Source: Gammaproteobacteria bacterium (GTDB taxonomy: Bacteria > Pseudomonadota > Gammaproteobacteria > Steroidobacterales > Steroidobacteraceae). From it: a stretch of DNA of 63,472 nt. Made by a program: the position numbers and the translations under genes. The notes under the pieces are model-generated. The model did no database searches. It worked only from the letters and a program-made list of their open reading frames with translations, and was not told the DNA's origin. The DNA lies in assembly GCA_028293765.1 (NCBI GenBank), contig JAQGOG010000162.1, forward strand, positions 1 to 63,472. The letters run 5' to 3'. Each line of letters opens with the position of its first letter. Position 1 is the stretch's first letter. Shown one piece after another: positions 8,026-15,967 of this stretch.

Positions 8026-9861
8026 CTAGCTTACGCGCCGGGGGCGTGCTCGCGAGAGCGGCGCGTGTATGAGATTGTTGATCAGAGTGCGCAGGCGAGC
8101 GGGGCTGAGGGGTTTGTGAAGGATGGGGAGGCCGTCGCCGAACGCGCGAGGCTCGCCCGCCATCGGGGCGTCGATCGCCCCCAGGCCGGCCCCCGAATCG
8201 CCACTCACCAGTAGCGCCGGCACCTCGGCATTGAATTCATTGCGCAGCATTTCGACTACCGCGCTCCCGTTTTCAGCGCCGCGCAGCCGGCAGTCCGCGA
8301 TGATGAGGTCCGGTATCCGCCGCAGACCGCCGAGCTTCGTCAGCATTTCGGCGCCCGAGGCAGCCGCGATCACTTCGCAGTTCCAGGCGCTCAGCAGCTC
8401 CTCCACCGCCTCTCGGCCCGCCAGCTCTGCGGCAACGACCAGGGCGAGAGTCCCCTGCAGGTCGAATCTGCCGATGATCTCCGCGACCGGGTCGAGGATC
8501 GCGCGATCGTCGTGATGGCCGCGCGCGACGGTGATTCCGAACACCGAGCCTTTGCCTACCTCCGAGCGCAGCTCGACTTCGTGCCCGAGCAGCTTCGTGA
8601 GACGCTCGACGATCGCCAGTCCCAACCCCAGCCCGTTGCGCCTGTCGCGGTCGGGATTGTCGAGCTGAGTGAATTCCTGAAAGACTTCGGCACGCTTGTC
8701 CGCCGGAATGCCCGGGCCCGTGTCCCACACTTCGACGCTCACTTTGTCTCCCCTGCGTCGGCAGCCGATCACGACACTTCCCCGGTCGGTGTAGCGGATG
8801 GCGTTCGCTACCAGGTTGCGAACGATCCGCGCGAGAAGAGTTGGATCGCTGCGAACGTAGAGGGATGTCTTCATTGCCCGCAGCGACAGGCCTTTCTGCT
8901 TCGCGACCGCGGCATATTCGAAGCAGAGCCGCTCGAATAGGTCGGCGAGCGGAATGGTTTCCGTCCGGGCCCGCACGGCTCCGGCGTCGAGGCGCGAAAT
9001 ATCGAGGAGTGCGTCGAAGAGCTCCTCCATCGCGTCGACGGACCGGCGCACGTTCCCGACGAGCTGCCGCTCGTGAGCGGGAAGCGGCGAGTCCTGCAGC
9101 GCCTGCACGAACAGCGCGAGAGCGTGCAGGGGCTGGCGCAGATCGTGGCTCGCGACCGCAAGAAAACGCGACTTGGCAACGTTAGCTTCTTCTGCGGTCT
9201 TTTTCTGCGCCCGCAACTCGTCGACCAGCTCCGCGTTGCGCACCCTGACATCGATCGACCCCCGAAGCGCGTGGGAAAGGTGGCCGGCGTAGCGGAGCAC
9301 GAGAGGCAGAAATGCGAGCGTCGCAAGCCCGATCGCCAAATGTGCGGTACCCCCTTGCAGCAGGAACGGCACCGCGGAGAGAATGAAAGTCGGATAGACG
9401 AACGCCCGGTAGGCCGGCAGGAAGGGGGCCGAGAGGTAAGTCGAAGTGAAAGCCAGCCCCGTGGTCACGAGCAGCACGACGAACTGGTCGGAGAGATTGC
9501 CCGGCACGTTCAGGACGATGCCACCCGCACCCCAGACGAGTCCCGCGATGCCGCCGGACAGCATGGCGTACCGGCCCCAGCGGGATATGTCCTCGGAAGA
9601 CGGGTTGGCGTGGTGGAACCACTTCCAGAGCGCAAAGCGGATGCCGCAGTTGGCGTACGCAGCCGCGAGCCAGGGCAGCACCGCCTGGGGCGGCACCCGC
9701 TCGTACAGCACCGCTCCCATGAAACTCGCGGTGACGGCGCTGCCGATGAAGGCGCCCGGCATGTTGCCGTATTGCGCCCGAATCTGCTCGGCTGCGATGA
9801 GCCGCGCCCTCACGGGTGGTTCGCAGGCCCCCTGGCTGGAGTCGACGTCCGCTGTCTGCAT
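8026..9861 (-). CDS. Membrane hybrid histidine kinase with degenerate receiver
   Basis: This 611-aa kinase matches its neighbour at 5195-7012 along its length: the same N-terminal membrane region, VASHDLRQPLHAL phosphoacceptor box, NLVANAIRYTD and DTGPGIP ATPase motifs. The C-terminal receiver differs. Where the neighbour reads VIDDEG, this one reads VVAAEL, so the Mg-binding acidic pair is gone, although the phospho-Asp in IIADCRLRG and the Lys in LHKPLSPARL remain. An insertion (about 15 residues, GAGLGAIDAPMAGEP) follows the LLVSGD segment. Start ATG 9861 (MQTADVDSS) is chosen over the frame limit at 9927. The receiver probably cannot be phosphorylated normally and may be regulatory. Confidence 0.88.
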   Translation of the reverse strand: MQTADVDSSQGACEPPVRARLIAAEQIRAQYGNMPGAFIGSAVTASFMGAVLYERVPPQAVLPWLAAAYANCGIRFALWKWFHHANPSSEDISRWGRYAMLSGGIAGLVWGAGGIVLNVPGNLSDQFVVLLVTTGLAFTSTYLSAPFLPAYRAFVYPTFILSAVPFLLQGGTAHLAIGLATLAFLPLVLRYAGHLSHALRGSIDVRVRNAELVDELRAQKKTAEEANVAKSRFLAVASHDLRQPLHALALFVQALQDSPLPAHERQLVGNVRRSVDAMEELFDALLDISRLDAGAVRARTETIPLADLFERLCFEYAAVAKQKGLSLRAMKTSLYVRSDPTLLARIVRNLVANAIRYTDRGSVVIGCRRRGDKVSVEVWDTGPGIPADKRAEVFQEFTQLDNPDRDRRNGLGLGLAIVERLTKLLGHEVELRSEVGKGSVFGITVARGHHDDRAILDPVAEIIGRFDLQGTLALVVAAELAGREAVEELLSAWNCEVIAAASGAEMLTKLGGLRRIPDLIIADCRLRGAENGSAVVEMLRNEFNAEVPALLVSGDSGAGLGAIDAPMAGEPRAFGDGLPILHKPLSPARLRTLINNLIHAPLSRARPRRVS

Positions 9862-9911
9862 GGCGCACGATGATACCCGCGACAGCCCGGTTGCATATAC
9901 TGCGTCAGCTA

Positions 9912-10283
9912 ATGATGTCCGACCCAATTCCTACAGAGATCAAGTTACGTAAAGCCTCACGTGTGCTCGAGGTGAGCTTCGCGGACGGCAGCCGCTTCCA
10001 GCTGCCGTTCGAGTACCTGCGGGTCCATTCACCTTCCGCGGAGGTGAAGGGGCACGGGCCCGGACAGGAGGTGCTGGTGCTCGGGAAGGAAAACGTCGGC
10101 ATCGCGGCAGTCGACCCCGTCGGGCAGTACGCCGTGAAGCTCGTGTTCGACGACGGGCACGATACGGGCCTCTTTACGTGGAAATACCTGCACGAGCTCG
10201 GGCTCGAGCAGCCGGCGAAGTGGGCGCAATACCTCGCACGCAAGGCGCAGGCGGCGACCGCCAAAGGCGCCCCCGCGAAGTAG
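9912..10283 (+). CDS. DUF971 domain protein (gamma-butyrobetaine hydroxylase-like N-terminal domain)
   Basis: This 123-aa protein is a stand-alone DUF971 domain, the zinc/Fe-S-associated module found at the N-terminus of gamma-butyrobetaine hydroxylases. Visible family features are the LEVSFADGSRFQLPFEYLRV strand pair, an HSPSAEVKGHGPGQ loop and the GLFTWKYLHELG segment near the end. Two ATG codons lie in tandem (9912 and 9915); either gives the family N-terminus. It is divergent from the second hybrid kinase across 50 nt. DUF971 genes often sit near ubiquinone or Fe-S functions, and ubiE follows here after a repeat-bearing gap. The biochemical role is not established. Confidence 0.85.
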   Translation: MMSDPIPTEIKLRKASRVLEVSFADGSRFQLPFEYLRVHSPSAEVKGHGPGQEVLVLGKENVGIAAVDPVGQYAVKLVFDDGHDTGLFTWKYLHELGLEQPAKWAQYLARKAQAATAKGAPAK

Positions 10284-10358
10284 CTGCCGCGCGCCCGTTG
10301 CCCGCGCGCATCGAGGCCCGCCGCATAGGCGTTGAAAGTGCCTGTGGCGCCTTTCGCC

Positions 10359-10610
10359 AAACGCCCTGCTGCCACAACAGGCGCACTCTTCGCGGCAAGC
10401 CACGCCTTTGCCGGGGCCTACCCCGGGCGGATAGCCGGCGTGCACGACCATCTGCCAAGGGCGCTCGTTAACAGCGCCGCACGCGCCTCTGGTCCAAACC
10501 GCCCTGCTCAACAACAGGCCCGCTTTCCGCCAGCAAAAGCCGCGCCTTTTGCTGGCGTGCCCGCACCCTTCCCAGGCGCGCTCGCCGAAAGCGCTGGCCC
10601 ATCCCGGGCC
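10359..10610. repeat. Tandem pair of about 137-bp GC-rich intergenic repeat units
   Basis: Two diverged units start with AAACGCCCTGCT (10359) and AAACCGCCCTGCT (10496). Both continue with ACAACAGGC, a CGC-GCAA-GCC core and a GCGCTCG block. A third copy lies at 63371-63472. Between DUF971 and ubiE they encode no recognisable protein; the plus frame 10332-10628 reads a low-complexity Ala/Pro/Phe peptide that itself repeats. Internal complementarity (for example GGGGCCTACCCC) suggests foldable RNA or DNA. This looks like a dispersed intergenic repeat family. Confidence 0.6.
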
Positions 10611-10626
10611 GGCGTCTTTCGGCCAT

Positions 10627-10663
10627 AAAAAAAGGGCCGAGCGCAGCGGCGCTCAGCCCTTTT
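10627..10663. terminator. Rho-independent terminator, likely bidirectional
   Basis: AAAAGGGC-C-GAGCGC and GCGCTC-A-GCCCTTTT form a strong hairpin with a 4-nt loop. A seven-base A-run precedes it and four T residues follow on the plus strand. It would end transcripts from the DUF971 gene and insulate ubiE. The longer U-run would form on a minus-strand transcript. Confidence 0.75.
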
Positions 10664-10869
10664 AAGTATCAAGACCCCCGTACTCGAGCCGATTCTGCGC
10701 AGCAGTGGGGAAAAATGCAAACAAATCGGCGGCGGGGCCACATATACCCGCTAAGCGGCCGTTGCGTGGACGCTACGCGCCAGTTGGACCGGCAGCTACG
10801 CCCGTCTGCTGCGCGCGGCGACGCCGGCCTCGATCGACTAAACTGCGCCCCTGACGGACAGGTGGCGGC

Positions 10870-11619
10870 ATGACAGACGATCGGTCGACAGATTTCGGTT
10901 TCGAGCGGGTCGGATGGGGTGAGAAGGCCCGCCGCGTGCGGGGGGTTTTCGACTCCGTCGCCGGCAATTACGACCTGATGAACGATCTCATGTCGGCCGG
11001 TGCCCATCGGCTCTGGAAGCGCTTCACGCTGTCGCTCACGAATCTGCGCCCCGGGCAATGCGCTCTGGATGTCGCCGGCGGGACAGGAGACCTCGCGGCG
11101 GGCCTTGCCAGCCAAGTGGGTGCGCGCGGGCTCGTCGTCCTTACTGACATCAACGCGGCGATGCTCGGACGCGGCCGCGACCGTCTCACCAATGACGGAG
11201 TCGTCGGCAACGTCGAGTATGTGCAGGCGAACGCCGAGCGGCTGCCGTTCGCGCCAAGTACCTTCGATTGCATCACCATCGGCTTCGGTCTGCGCAATGT
11301 GACTGATAAGTCCGCAGCGCTCGCCTCCATGCAGCGCGCGCTGAAGCCCGGAGGGCAGTTGCTGGTGCTGGAATTCTCGCAGCCGGTCGCTCCCGGCCTG
11401 AAACCCCTCTATGACGCCTACTCCTTCCGCGTGCTGCCGCTGCTGGGCAAGCTCGTCGCGCGGGATGAAGCGAGCTATCGCTATCTCGCCGAGTCGATCC
11501 GCATGCACCCGAACCAGGAAAAGCTGCTCGCCATGATGCAGGCTGCGGGCCTCGAAGGGTGTCGGTACCACAACCTCTCCGGCGGCATCGTCGCCGTGCA
11601 TCGGGGCTACAAGTACTGA
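10870..11619 (+). CDS. ubiE: Ubiquinone/menaquinone biosynthesis C-methyltransferase UbiE
   Basis: At 249 aa this is full length for UbiE, the SAM-dependent enzyme that methylates the demethylated quinone ring. Motifs visible: [20 protein letters not shown] at the start, the SAM-binding [16 protein letters not shown] (UbiE-type motif I), NAERLPF and [12 protein letters not shown] (post-I and motif II), and LEFSQP before the C-terminal domain. The start ATG has an AGGTGG sequence just upstream. In many gammaproteobacteria ubiE is followed directly by ubiJ and ubiB; here about 1.9 kb of other genes intervenes before ubiJ. Confidence 0.95.
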   Translation: MTDDRSTDFGFERVGWGEKARRVRGVFDSVAGNYDLMNDLMSAGAHRLWKRFTLSLTNLRPGQCALDVAGGTGDLAAGLASQVGARGLVVLTDINAAMLGRGRDRLTNDGVVGNVEYVQANAERLPFAPSTFDCITIGFGLRNVTDKSAALASMQRALKPGGQLLVLEFSQPVAPGLKPLYDAYSFRVLPLLGKLVARDEASYRYLAESIRMHPNQEKLLAMMQAAGLEGCRYHNLSGGIVAVHRGYKY

Positions 11620-11684
11620 AACCCGGGTTGTCTGCCTGGGTTTTCCATAGTGTCGTGACTGCGCCGGGACCTTCAGCTCCATCA

Positions 11685-12659
11685 ATGTTTTCCGCGCCCC
11701 TGACCGAGGAAATTCTGCTACTCGACGACGATCTCACCACCCTCGCGTTCCTCGACGGTGTGCTGACAGGCGCCGGCTTCAAATGCTCCGTTTGTGGCGA
11801 TCCGGAGCAAGCGCTGTCGATCGTCGCCGCGCGCGAAGAGATCGCAGTAGTCGTCAGCGACCTCTACATGCCCCATATGAGCGGACTGCAGTTCGCGGAC
11901 GCGCTGAGCGCCCTCACGCTCGGCCGGCCCGTGCCACGCGTGCTCCTTCTGACAGCTCGCCAATCGCTCGAATCCGCCGTCGGCGCACTGCGGCGCGGCG
12001 CCTATGACTTTCTCGTGAAGCCCGTCAGGCCAGCCGAGATCATCGACACCGTCAGCCGTGCGCTCGAGCGCGCGCGCCAAGACCGTCTCGCCTACAAAGC
12101 GAATGCCCCCGATGTTGAGCAACTCATCCGCCATGCCGAGAAGTTGGCCGGAGAGCTGCGCACGCTCGCGCACCCGGTCGCCAGAGCTTCCGCGGGCGGC
12201 GAACGACAGAGCGATCCCGCGTGGGACCCGTCGCAGGCCATGCTCGCCGTGCCGTCCTCGCAAAGGACCAAAGTCTCTGTGCTCGACACCATCGAACAAT
12301 TGCGCCGTGTGCGCAGCCGTTACGACAATCACAAACTCGACGAAGTTGCGTGGGAGCTGCTCCTCGAGTTGCTGCGGGCCGAGCAGACGCATCAGAAACT
12401 GTCGGTCTCCTCCCTGACCATCTCCATTCCGGGACTGTCCGCGACGACTTCACTGCGCCGCATAGGCGAGCTCGCGACGGGAGGTTATGTGGACCGGACA
12501 CCGGACGCCCGCGATGGGCGTCGGGACTTCGTGACGCTTACCGTTAAGGCACGCGGACTTCTGACGGAGTATCTCGCTCAGGTCGACAGCTGTTTGACGG
12601 ACCTCCATTACAACGACGCACCGGTATCCGCTACGGCGCGTTCCGGCACGGGGTCCTGA
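11685..12659 (+). CDS. Response regulator with MarR-like winged-helix output domain
   Basis: This 324-aa protein begins with a complete receiver (EEILLLDDDLTTLAF, VVVSDLYMPHMSG, LLTARQS, FLVKPVRP), then an Ala/Arg-rich linker. The C-terminal domain (about residues 215-305) reads like a MarR winged helix: a helical VAWELLLELLRAEQTHQKLS region, then LTISIPGLSATTSLRRIGEL as recognition helix and DARDGRRDFVTLT as wing. Such RR-MarR fusions are much rarer than OmpR or NarL types. ATG 11685 starts the receiver; the frame is open back to 11559 inside ubiE. No kinase is adjacent. Its place inside the ubi block suggests insertion. Confidence 0.82.
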   Translation: MFSAPLTEEILLLDDDLTTLAFLDGVLTGAGFKCSVCGDPEQALSIVAAREEIAVVVSDLYMPHMSGLQFADALSALTLGRPVPRVLLLTARQSLESAVGALRRGAYDFLVKPVRPAEIIDTVSRALERARQDRLAYKANAPDVEQLIRHAEKLAGELRTLAHPVARASAGGERQSDPAWDPSQAMLAVPSSQRTKVSVLDTIEQLRRVRSRYDNHKLDEVAWELLLELLRAEQTHQKLSVSSLTISIPGLSATTSLRRIGELATGGYVDRTPDARDGRRDFVTLTVKARGLLTEYLAQVDSCLTDLHYNDAPVSATARSGTGS

Positions 12660-12851
12660 ACGGTTGAGCACCTGCGGCGACTACGGCTGCCCTGGTCCCG
12701 CCCTCATAGGTCCCGCGGCGTCTGCACTGGCCGACTTCGTTCAACTTGGATGAAACGGCGGCCTTTGCATGCGGGACGGCTGCAGTTCGTGTGAACTGAG
12801 TCGCACGGCGGCGACGCTTTCGTCACTAGAGTGCGCGCCTGGCAAGACAAC
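12660..12851. other. Spacer between regulator gene and remnant, nothing recognised
   Basis: No gene or clear hairpin is visible between the end of the RR-MarR gene and the start of the receiver remnant. Short frames on both strands here have no recognisable features. Confidence 0.4.
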
Positions 12852-13112
12852 ATGGAAGGCGCCAACAACAATGCAGTCCAAGCAACTCGTCCGCGCAGAC
12901 GACGAGGCCTGCCCGCACACTGCAGCAACACGCGCACGACTATACTTATCGTGGCCGACTACACGGCCGCACGTTTGACAATAGCGGCGATGATTTCCAA
13001 TGACGCGATCGCTGCCAAGCCGATCAACGCCGCGGAACTGCGCGCCGTGGTATATGCCGCCGTGAGAATGCGGCGATGGAGTCTCACGCGTGAGGATCAG
13101 TCTGGCTCATGA
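12852..13112 (+). pseudogene. Response-regulator receiver remnant with internal deletion
   Basis: The 86-aa reading frame contains the first receiver strand and helix (TTILIVADYTAARLTIAAMI) followed at once by the last part (AIAAKPINAAELRAVVYAAV). The whole centre, including the phospho-Asp strand, is missing, and the usual DD pair is AD. The N-terminal 35 residues are basic and unlike any receiver. It ends in an ATGA overlap with the next frame. It is best read as a decayed gene; expression as a small protein cannot be excluded. The frame is open back to a GTG at 12831. Confidence 0.5.
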
Positions 13113-13492
13113 AACCGGCTAGCGAGAAAATCGATCACATCAGCGTCGAGCCCCAGTCGGGGGGCGCCGCCGACCCGTGGCAGGGGATTTCGGCAGACGT
13201 CATCCGCCGGTTCGTCGACGTCCTGTGCACCGAACGCGGCCTGCCGAACGGCGTGCTTTCCGCCTACCGCGCGGACCTCGATGCGCTCGACCGCTGGCTG
13301 ATCGAAACAAAGCAGCGCACGCTCGTCAGCGCAACAGACGCGGACGTCCGCGAGTACCTCAGCGTGTCGCTCTCGTGCCTCAGGGCCTTCTATGGCTTCC
13401 TCGTCAACGCCGGCTGCCGGGATGACGATCCCACCGAGCCCGGCCGCGCCCCCCGCAGCCTGTCGGCCCTGCAGCGGGACCGAGAACACTAA
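13109..13492 (+). pseudogene. Tyrosine recombinase (XerC/XerD-like) N-terminal fragment
   Basis: Residues 28-75 match the core-binding domain of Xer-type recombinases (IRRFVDVLCTERGLPNGVLS followed by AYRADLDALDRWL). The later LSCLRAFYGFLVNAG and DDDPTEP segment also fits, but with a gap where the domain normally has about 20 more residues. The catalytic domain with the RKHRHY residues is absent: the frame stops at 127 aa, and nothing downstream before ubiJ restores it. This is therefore a truncated and internally deleted copy with no recombinase activity expected. Its presence beside a receiver remnant between ubiE and ubiJ hints at past insertion and decay. Confidence 0.6.
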
Positions 13493-13561
13493 AAATCCGT
13501 TCAAGTCCGCTGGCTCGCCCTTTGAGCGCGGTATAGGATCGGCGCGCACCGGAGCCGACCC

Positions 13562-14155
13562 ATGCTGACTGCCACGATCGAGAACGTACTGAACCGCGGG
13601 CTGCCGCGATCCCCGCGCGCGCAGCAGCTTTGCGCGGAGCTGGCCGGGCACAGCGTGGCTCTCGAGGTGCGCGATATCGCCCGGCTGCTGGTGGAATCGA
13701 CCGGCACCTCCTTGCGCATCACCCGCAGCGATGCGGGCGCGGAGGCAGAAATCGCAGGCGGCCCGTTTGGCCTCCTCGCACTCGGCGGCACGTCCCCGGA
13801 AGCGGCGATCCAGCGCGGCGACGTGCAGATCCGCGGTGACGGCGAGCTCGCACAGAAATTCCGGGAACTCATGCTGCTGCTGCGGCCGGATCTCGAAGAA
13901 GAGCTTTCGCACGTCGTGAGCGACGTGCCGGCACATCAGATCGGGCGCCTCGCCCGCCTGGCGTTCGGCTGGACGCACAAGGCCGCGACGACCACAGCGC
14001 AGAACCTTGCCGAGTATTTCGGCCACGAGCGCCGGGATCTCGTGCCACGAAACGAAGGAGATCAATTCCTTCGAGGCGTTGACGCCTTGCGTGAGGACGT
14101 CGATCGGCTGGACGTTCGGATCGCACTTCTCGATCAGCGGCGCGGCGCACGGTGA
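13562..14155 (+). CDS. ubiJ: Ubiquinone biosynthesis accessory factor UbiJ (SCP2 domain)
   Basis: This 197-aa protein has the UbiJ layout: a helical N-terminus, an SCP2-like lipid-binding domain (about residues 15-110, including GPFGLLALGG and GDVQIRGDGELAQKF), a linker and a C-terminal helical region ending in LREDVDRLDVRIALLDQR. UbiJ binds quinone intermediates in the Ubi metabolon in the cytosol and membrane periphery. The gene is directly followed by ubiB, 16 nt after its stop, the usual pairing. Identification rests on the domain pattern plus the neighbour. Confidence 0.88.
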   Translation: MLTATIENVLNRGLPRSPRAQQLCAELAGHSVALEVRDIARLLVESTGTSLRITRSDAGAEAEIAGGPFGLLALGGTSPEAAIQRGDVQIRGDGELAQKFRELMLLLRPDLEEELSHVVSDVPAHQIGRLARLAFGWTHKAATTTAQNLAEYFGHERRDLVPRNEGDQFLRGVDALREDVDRLDVRIALLDQRRGAR

Positions 14156-14171
14156 CGCCGGTGGTACGTCC

Positions 14172-15815
14172 GTGAAGCTGCGCGTGCTCGCGCGGCTCGT
14201 GCAGATCCAGCGCGTACTCCTCAAACACGGCCTGGACGATTTCGTCCGCGCAACTCATCTTTACAGGCCGCTGCGCTTCCTGTTTTTTCTCTCGCCGAGT
14301 GTGTGGTTCGAGCGCCGGCGTCGCGCGAGCCGGGGCGAACGGCTGCGCCTGGCCCTGGAGGAGCTGGGCCCGATCTTCGTGAAATTCGGCCAGGCCGTCT
14401 CCACTCGCCGCGACCTGCTGCCGGCGGATATCGCGGATGAGCTTGCGAAGCTGCAGGATCGCGTGCCGCCGTTTCCCGGCTCCGTGGCGCGGGAGACCAT
14501 CGAACGGGCGTACGGCCGCCCGGTGGCCGAGGCGTTCGCGGCATTCGACGAGACGCCCCTGGCGGCAGCGTCCATAGCACAGGTACACGTGGCCCTCCTG
14601 TTGGATGGCAGGGAAGTCGTAGTGAAGGTGCTACGGCCGGGGATGCAAGCGACGATAGAGCGCGATCTCGAGGTGCTGTATGCGCTGGCCGGACTGGCAC
14701 AGGCGTACTGGAGCGAGAGCCGGCGGCTGCGGCCGCTCGAGATCGTGGCGGAATACGAGAAGACGATTCTCGATGAGCTCGATCTCATGCGCGAAGCCGC
14801 CAACGCTTCGCAGCTGAAGCGCAATTTTCTCGGCTCCGAGCTCCTCTACGTGCCGGACATCTACTGGGACTACTGCCGGCTGGACGTCATGGTCATGGAG
14901 CGCATCCACGGAGTTCCGATCAGCGACCTGCAGCGGCTGATCAGCGCGGGCACCGACATCGCGAAGCTCGCCGAGAACGGCGTGCGCATCTTCTTCACGC
15001 AGGTGTTCCGACATAACTTCTTTCACGCCGACATGCATCCCGGCAACATCTTCGTCACGCTGGAGGACCCGCGCAATCCCCGTTATGCAGCCGTGGACTT
15101 CGGCATCATGGGCACACTGGATCCGCGCGACCAGCACTACCTCGCGGAGAACTTCCTGGCCGTGTTCGATCGCGACTACCGGAGGGTCGCCCTGCTGCAC
15201 GTCGAGTCCGGCTGGGTTCCACCGGAGACGCGGGTGGACGAGATGGAATCGGCGATCCGCACTGTCCTCGAGCCGATCTTCAACCGGCCGCTGAAGGATG
15301 TCTCCTTCGGCAATATCCTCGTCCGCCTGTTCGAGATCTCCCGACGGTTCAACATGGAGGTGCAGCCGCAGCTCATCCTTTTGCAAAAGACGCTGTTGAA
15401 CGTTGAAGGGCTGGGGCGGGACCTGTATCCGGAGCTCGACATCTGGAAAACCGCAAGCCCCATTCTGCGCGAGTGGATGCACGAGCGGATGAGCGTCCGG
15501 CAGGTGTTGAAGGATCTACGCCGTCAACTACCGGAGCTCATCGAAGCGGCCCGAACGATGCCCGCACTGGTGAAGGGTGCCGTTCAGCGCTCGCGAGGCG
15601 GCGTCTTGCGGATGCAGATAGAGTCGCCGGCGGTAGAAGACCTGAAGGAAGAAATTCGAAGAGCCGGCCGACGCCGCGATACTGTCACGGTGGGCGCGGC
15701 GATCCTCCTCGGCGGCCTGGTGTGGCTGGCGGTAAGCGGGACCGCAGAGTGGCCGGGGTGGGCGCTTTTTCTCCTCGGGGCGGCGTGGCTCACGGTCGCG
15801 TGGCGGCGCCGATAG
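14172..15815 (+). CDS. ubiB: Ubiquinone biosynthesis regulatory protein kinase/ATPase UbiB
   Basis: A 547-aa member of the ABC1/ADCK/UbiB family. Family-defining features are the KxGQ motif (GPIFVKFGQAVSTRRDLLP), the Ala-rich loop in place of the P-loop (AAASIAQVHVA), the kinase-like DMHPGNIF and VDFGIMG metal-binding segments, and two C-terminal transmembrane helices after residue 505. The reading frame runs back to 14007 inside ubiJ; the GTG at 14172 gives the expected short N-terminus (KLRVLARLVQIQRVL). It acts at the membrane, probably extracting or handing over hydrophobic quinone intermediates. Confidence 0.95.
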   Translation: MKLRVLARLVQIQRVLLKHGLDDFVRATHLYRPLRFLFFLSPSVWFERRRRASRGERLRLALEELGPIFVKFGQAVSTRRDLLPADIADELAKLQDRVPPFPGSVARETIERAYGRPVAEAFAAFDETPLAAASIAQVHVALLLDGREVVVKVLRPGMQATIERDLEVLYALAGLAQAYWSESRRLRPLEIVAEYEKTILDELDLMREAANASQLKRNFLGSELLYVPDIYWDYCRLDVMVMERIHGVPISDLQRLISAGTDIAKLAENGVRIFFTQVFRHNFFHADMHPGNIFVTLEDPRNPRYAAVDFGIMGTLDPRDQHYLAENFLAVFDRDYRRVALLHVESGWVPPETRVDEMESAIRTVLEPIFNRPLKDVSFGNILVRLFEISRRFNMEVQPQLILLQKTLLNVEGLGRDLYPELDIWKTASPILREWMHERMSVRQVLKDLRRQLPELIEAARTMPALVKGAVQRSRGGVLRMQIESPAVEDLKEEIRRAGRRRDTVTVGAAILLGGLVWLAVSGTAEWPGWALFLLGAAWLTVAWRRR

Positions 15816-15967
15816 CAACCTTTGTGAACTGAAGCCCACCGTGCGGTGAGACGAACGCCCACCAAATGTGAGCTTTACGCCATAATTGCCCGATTGCCCC
15901 CGGCGCAGGCTCCAAGTCGCGGGACCGGTGGCCGGCATACCGGCCCGCATCCCTCGACATCCATACC

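Noticed and set aside
10332..10628. 98-aa plus-strand frame across the repeat pair
   Set aside because: It follows the repeat structure, has low-complexity sequence, and the third copy does not preserve a comparable frame.
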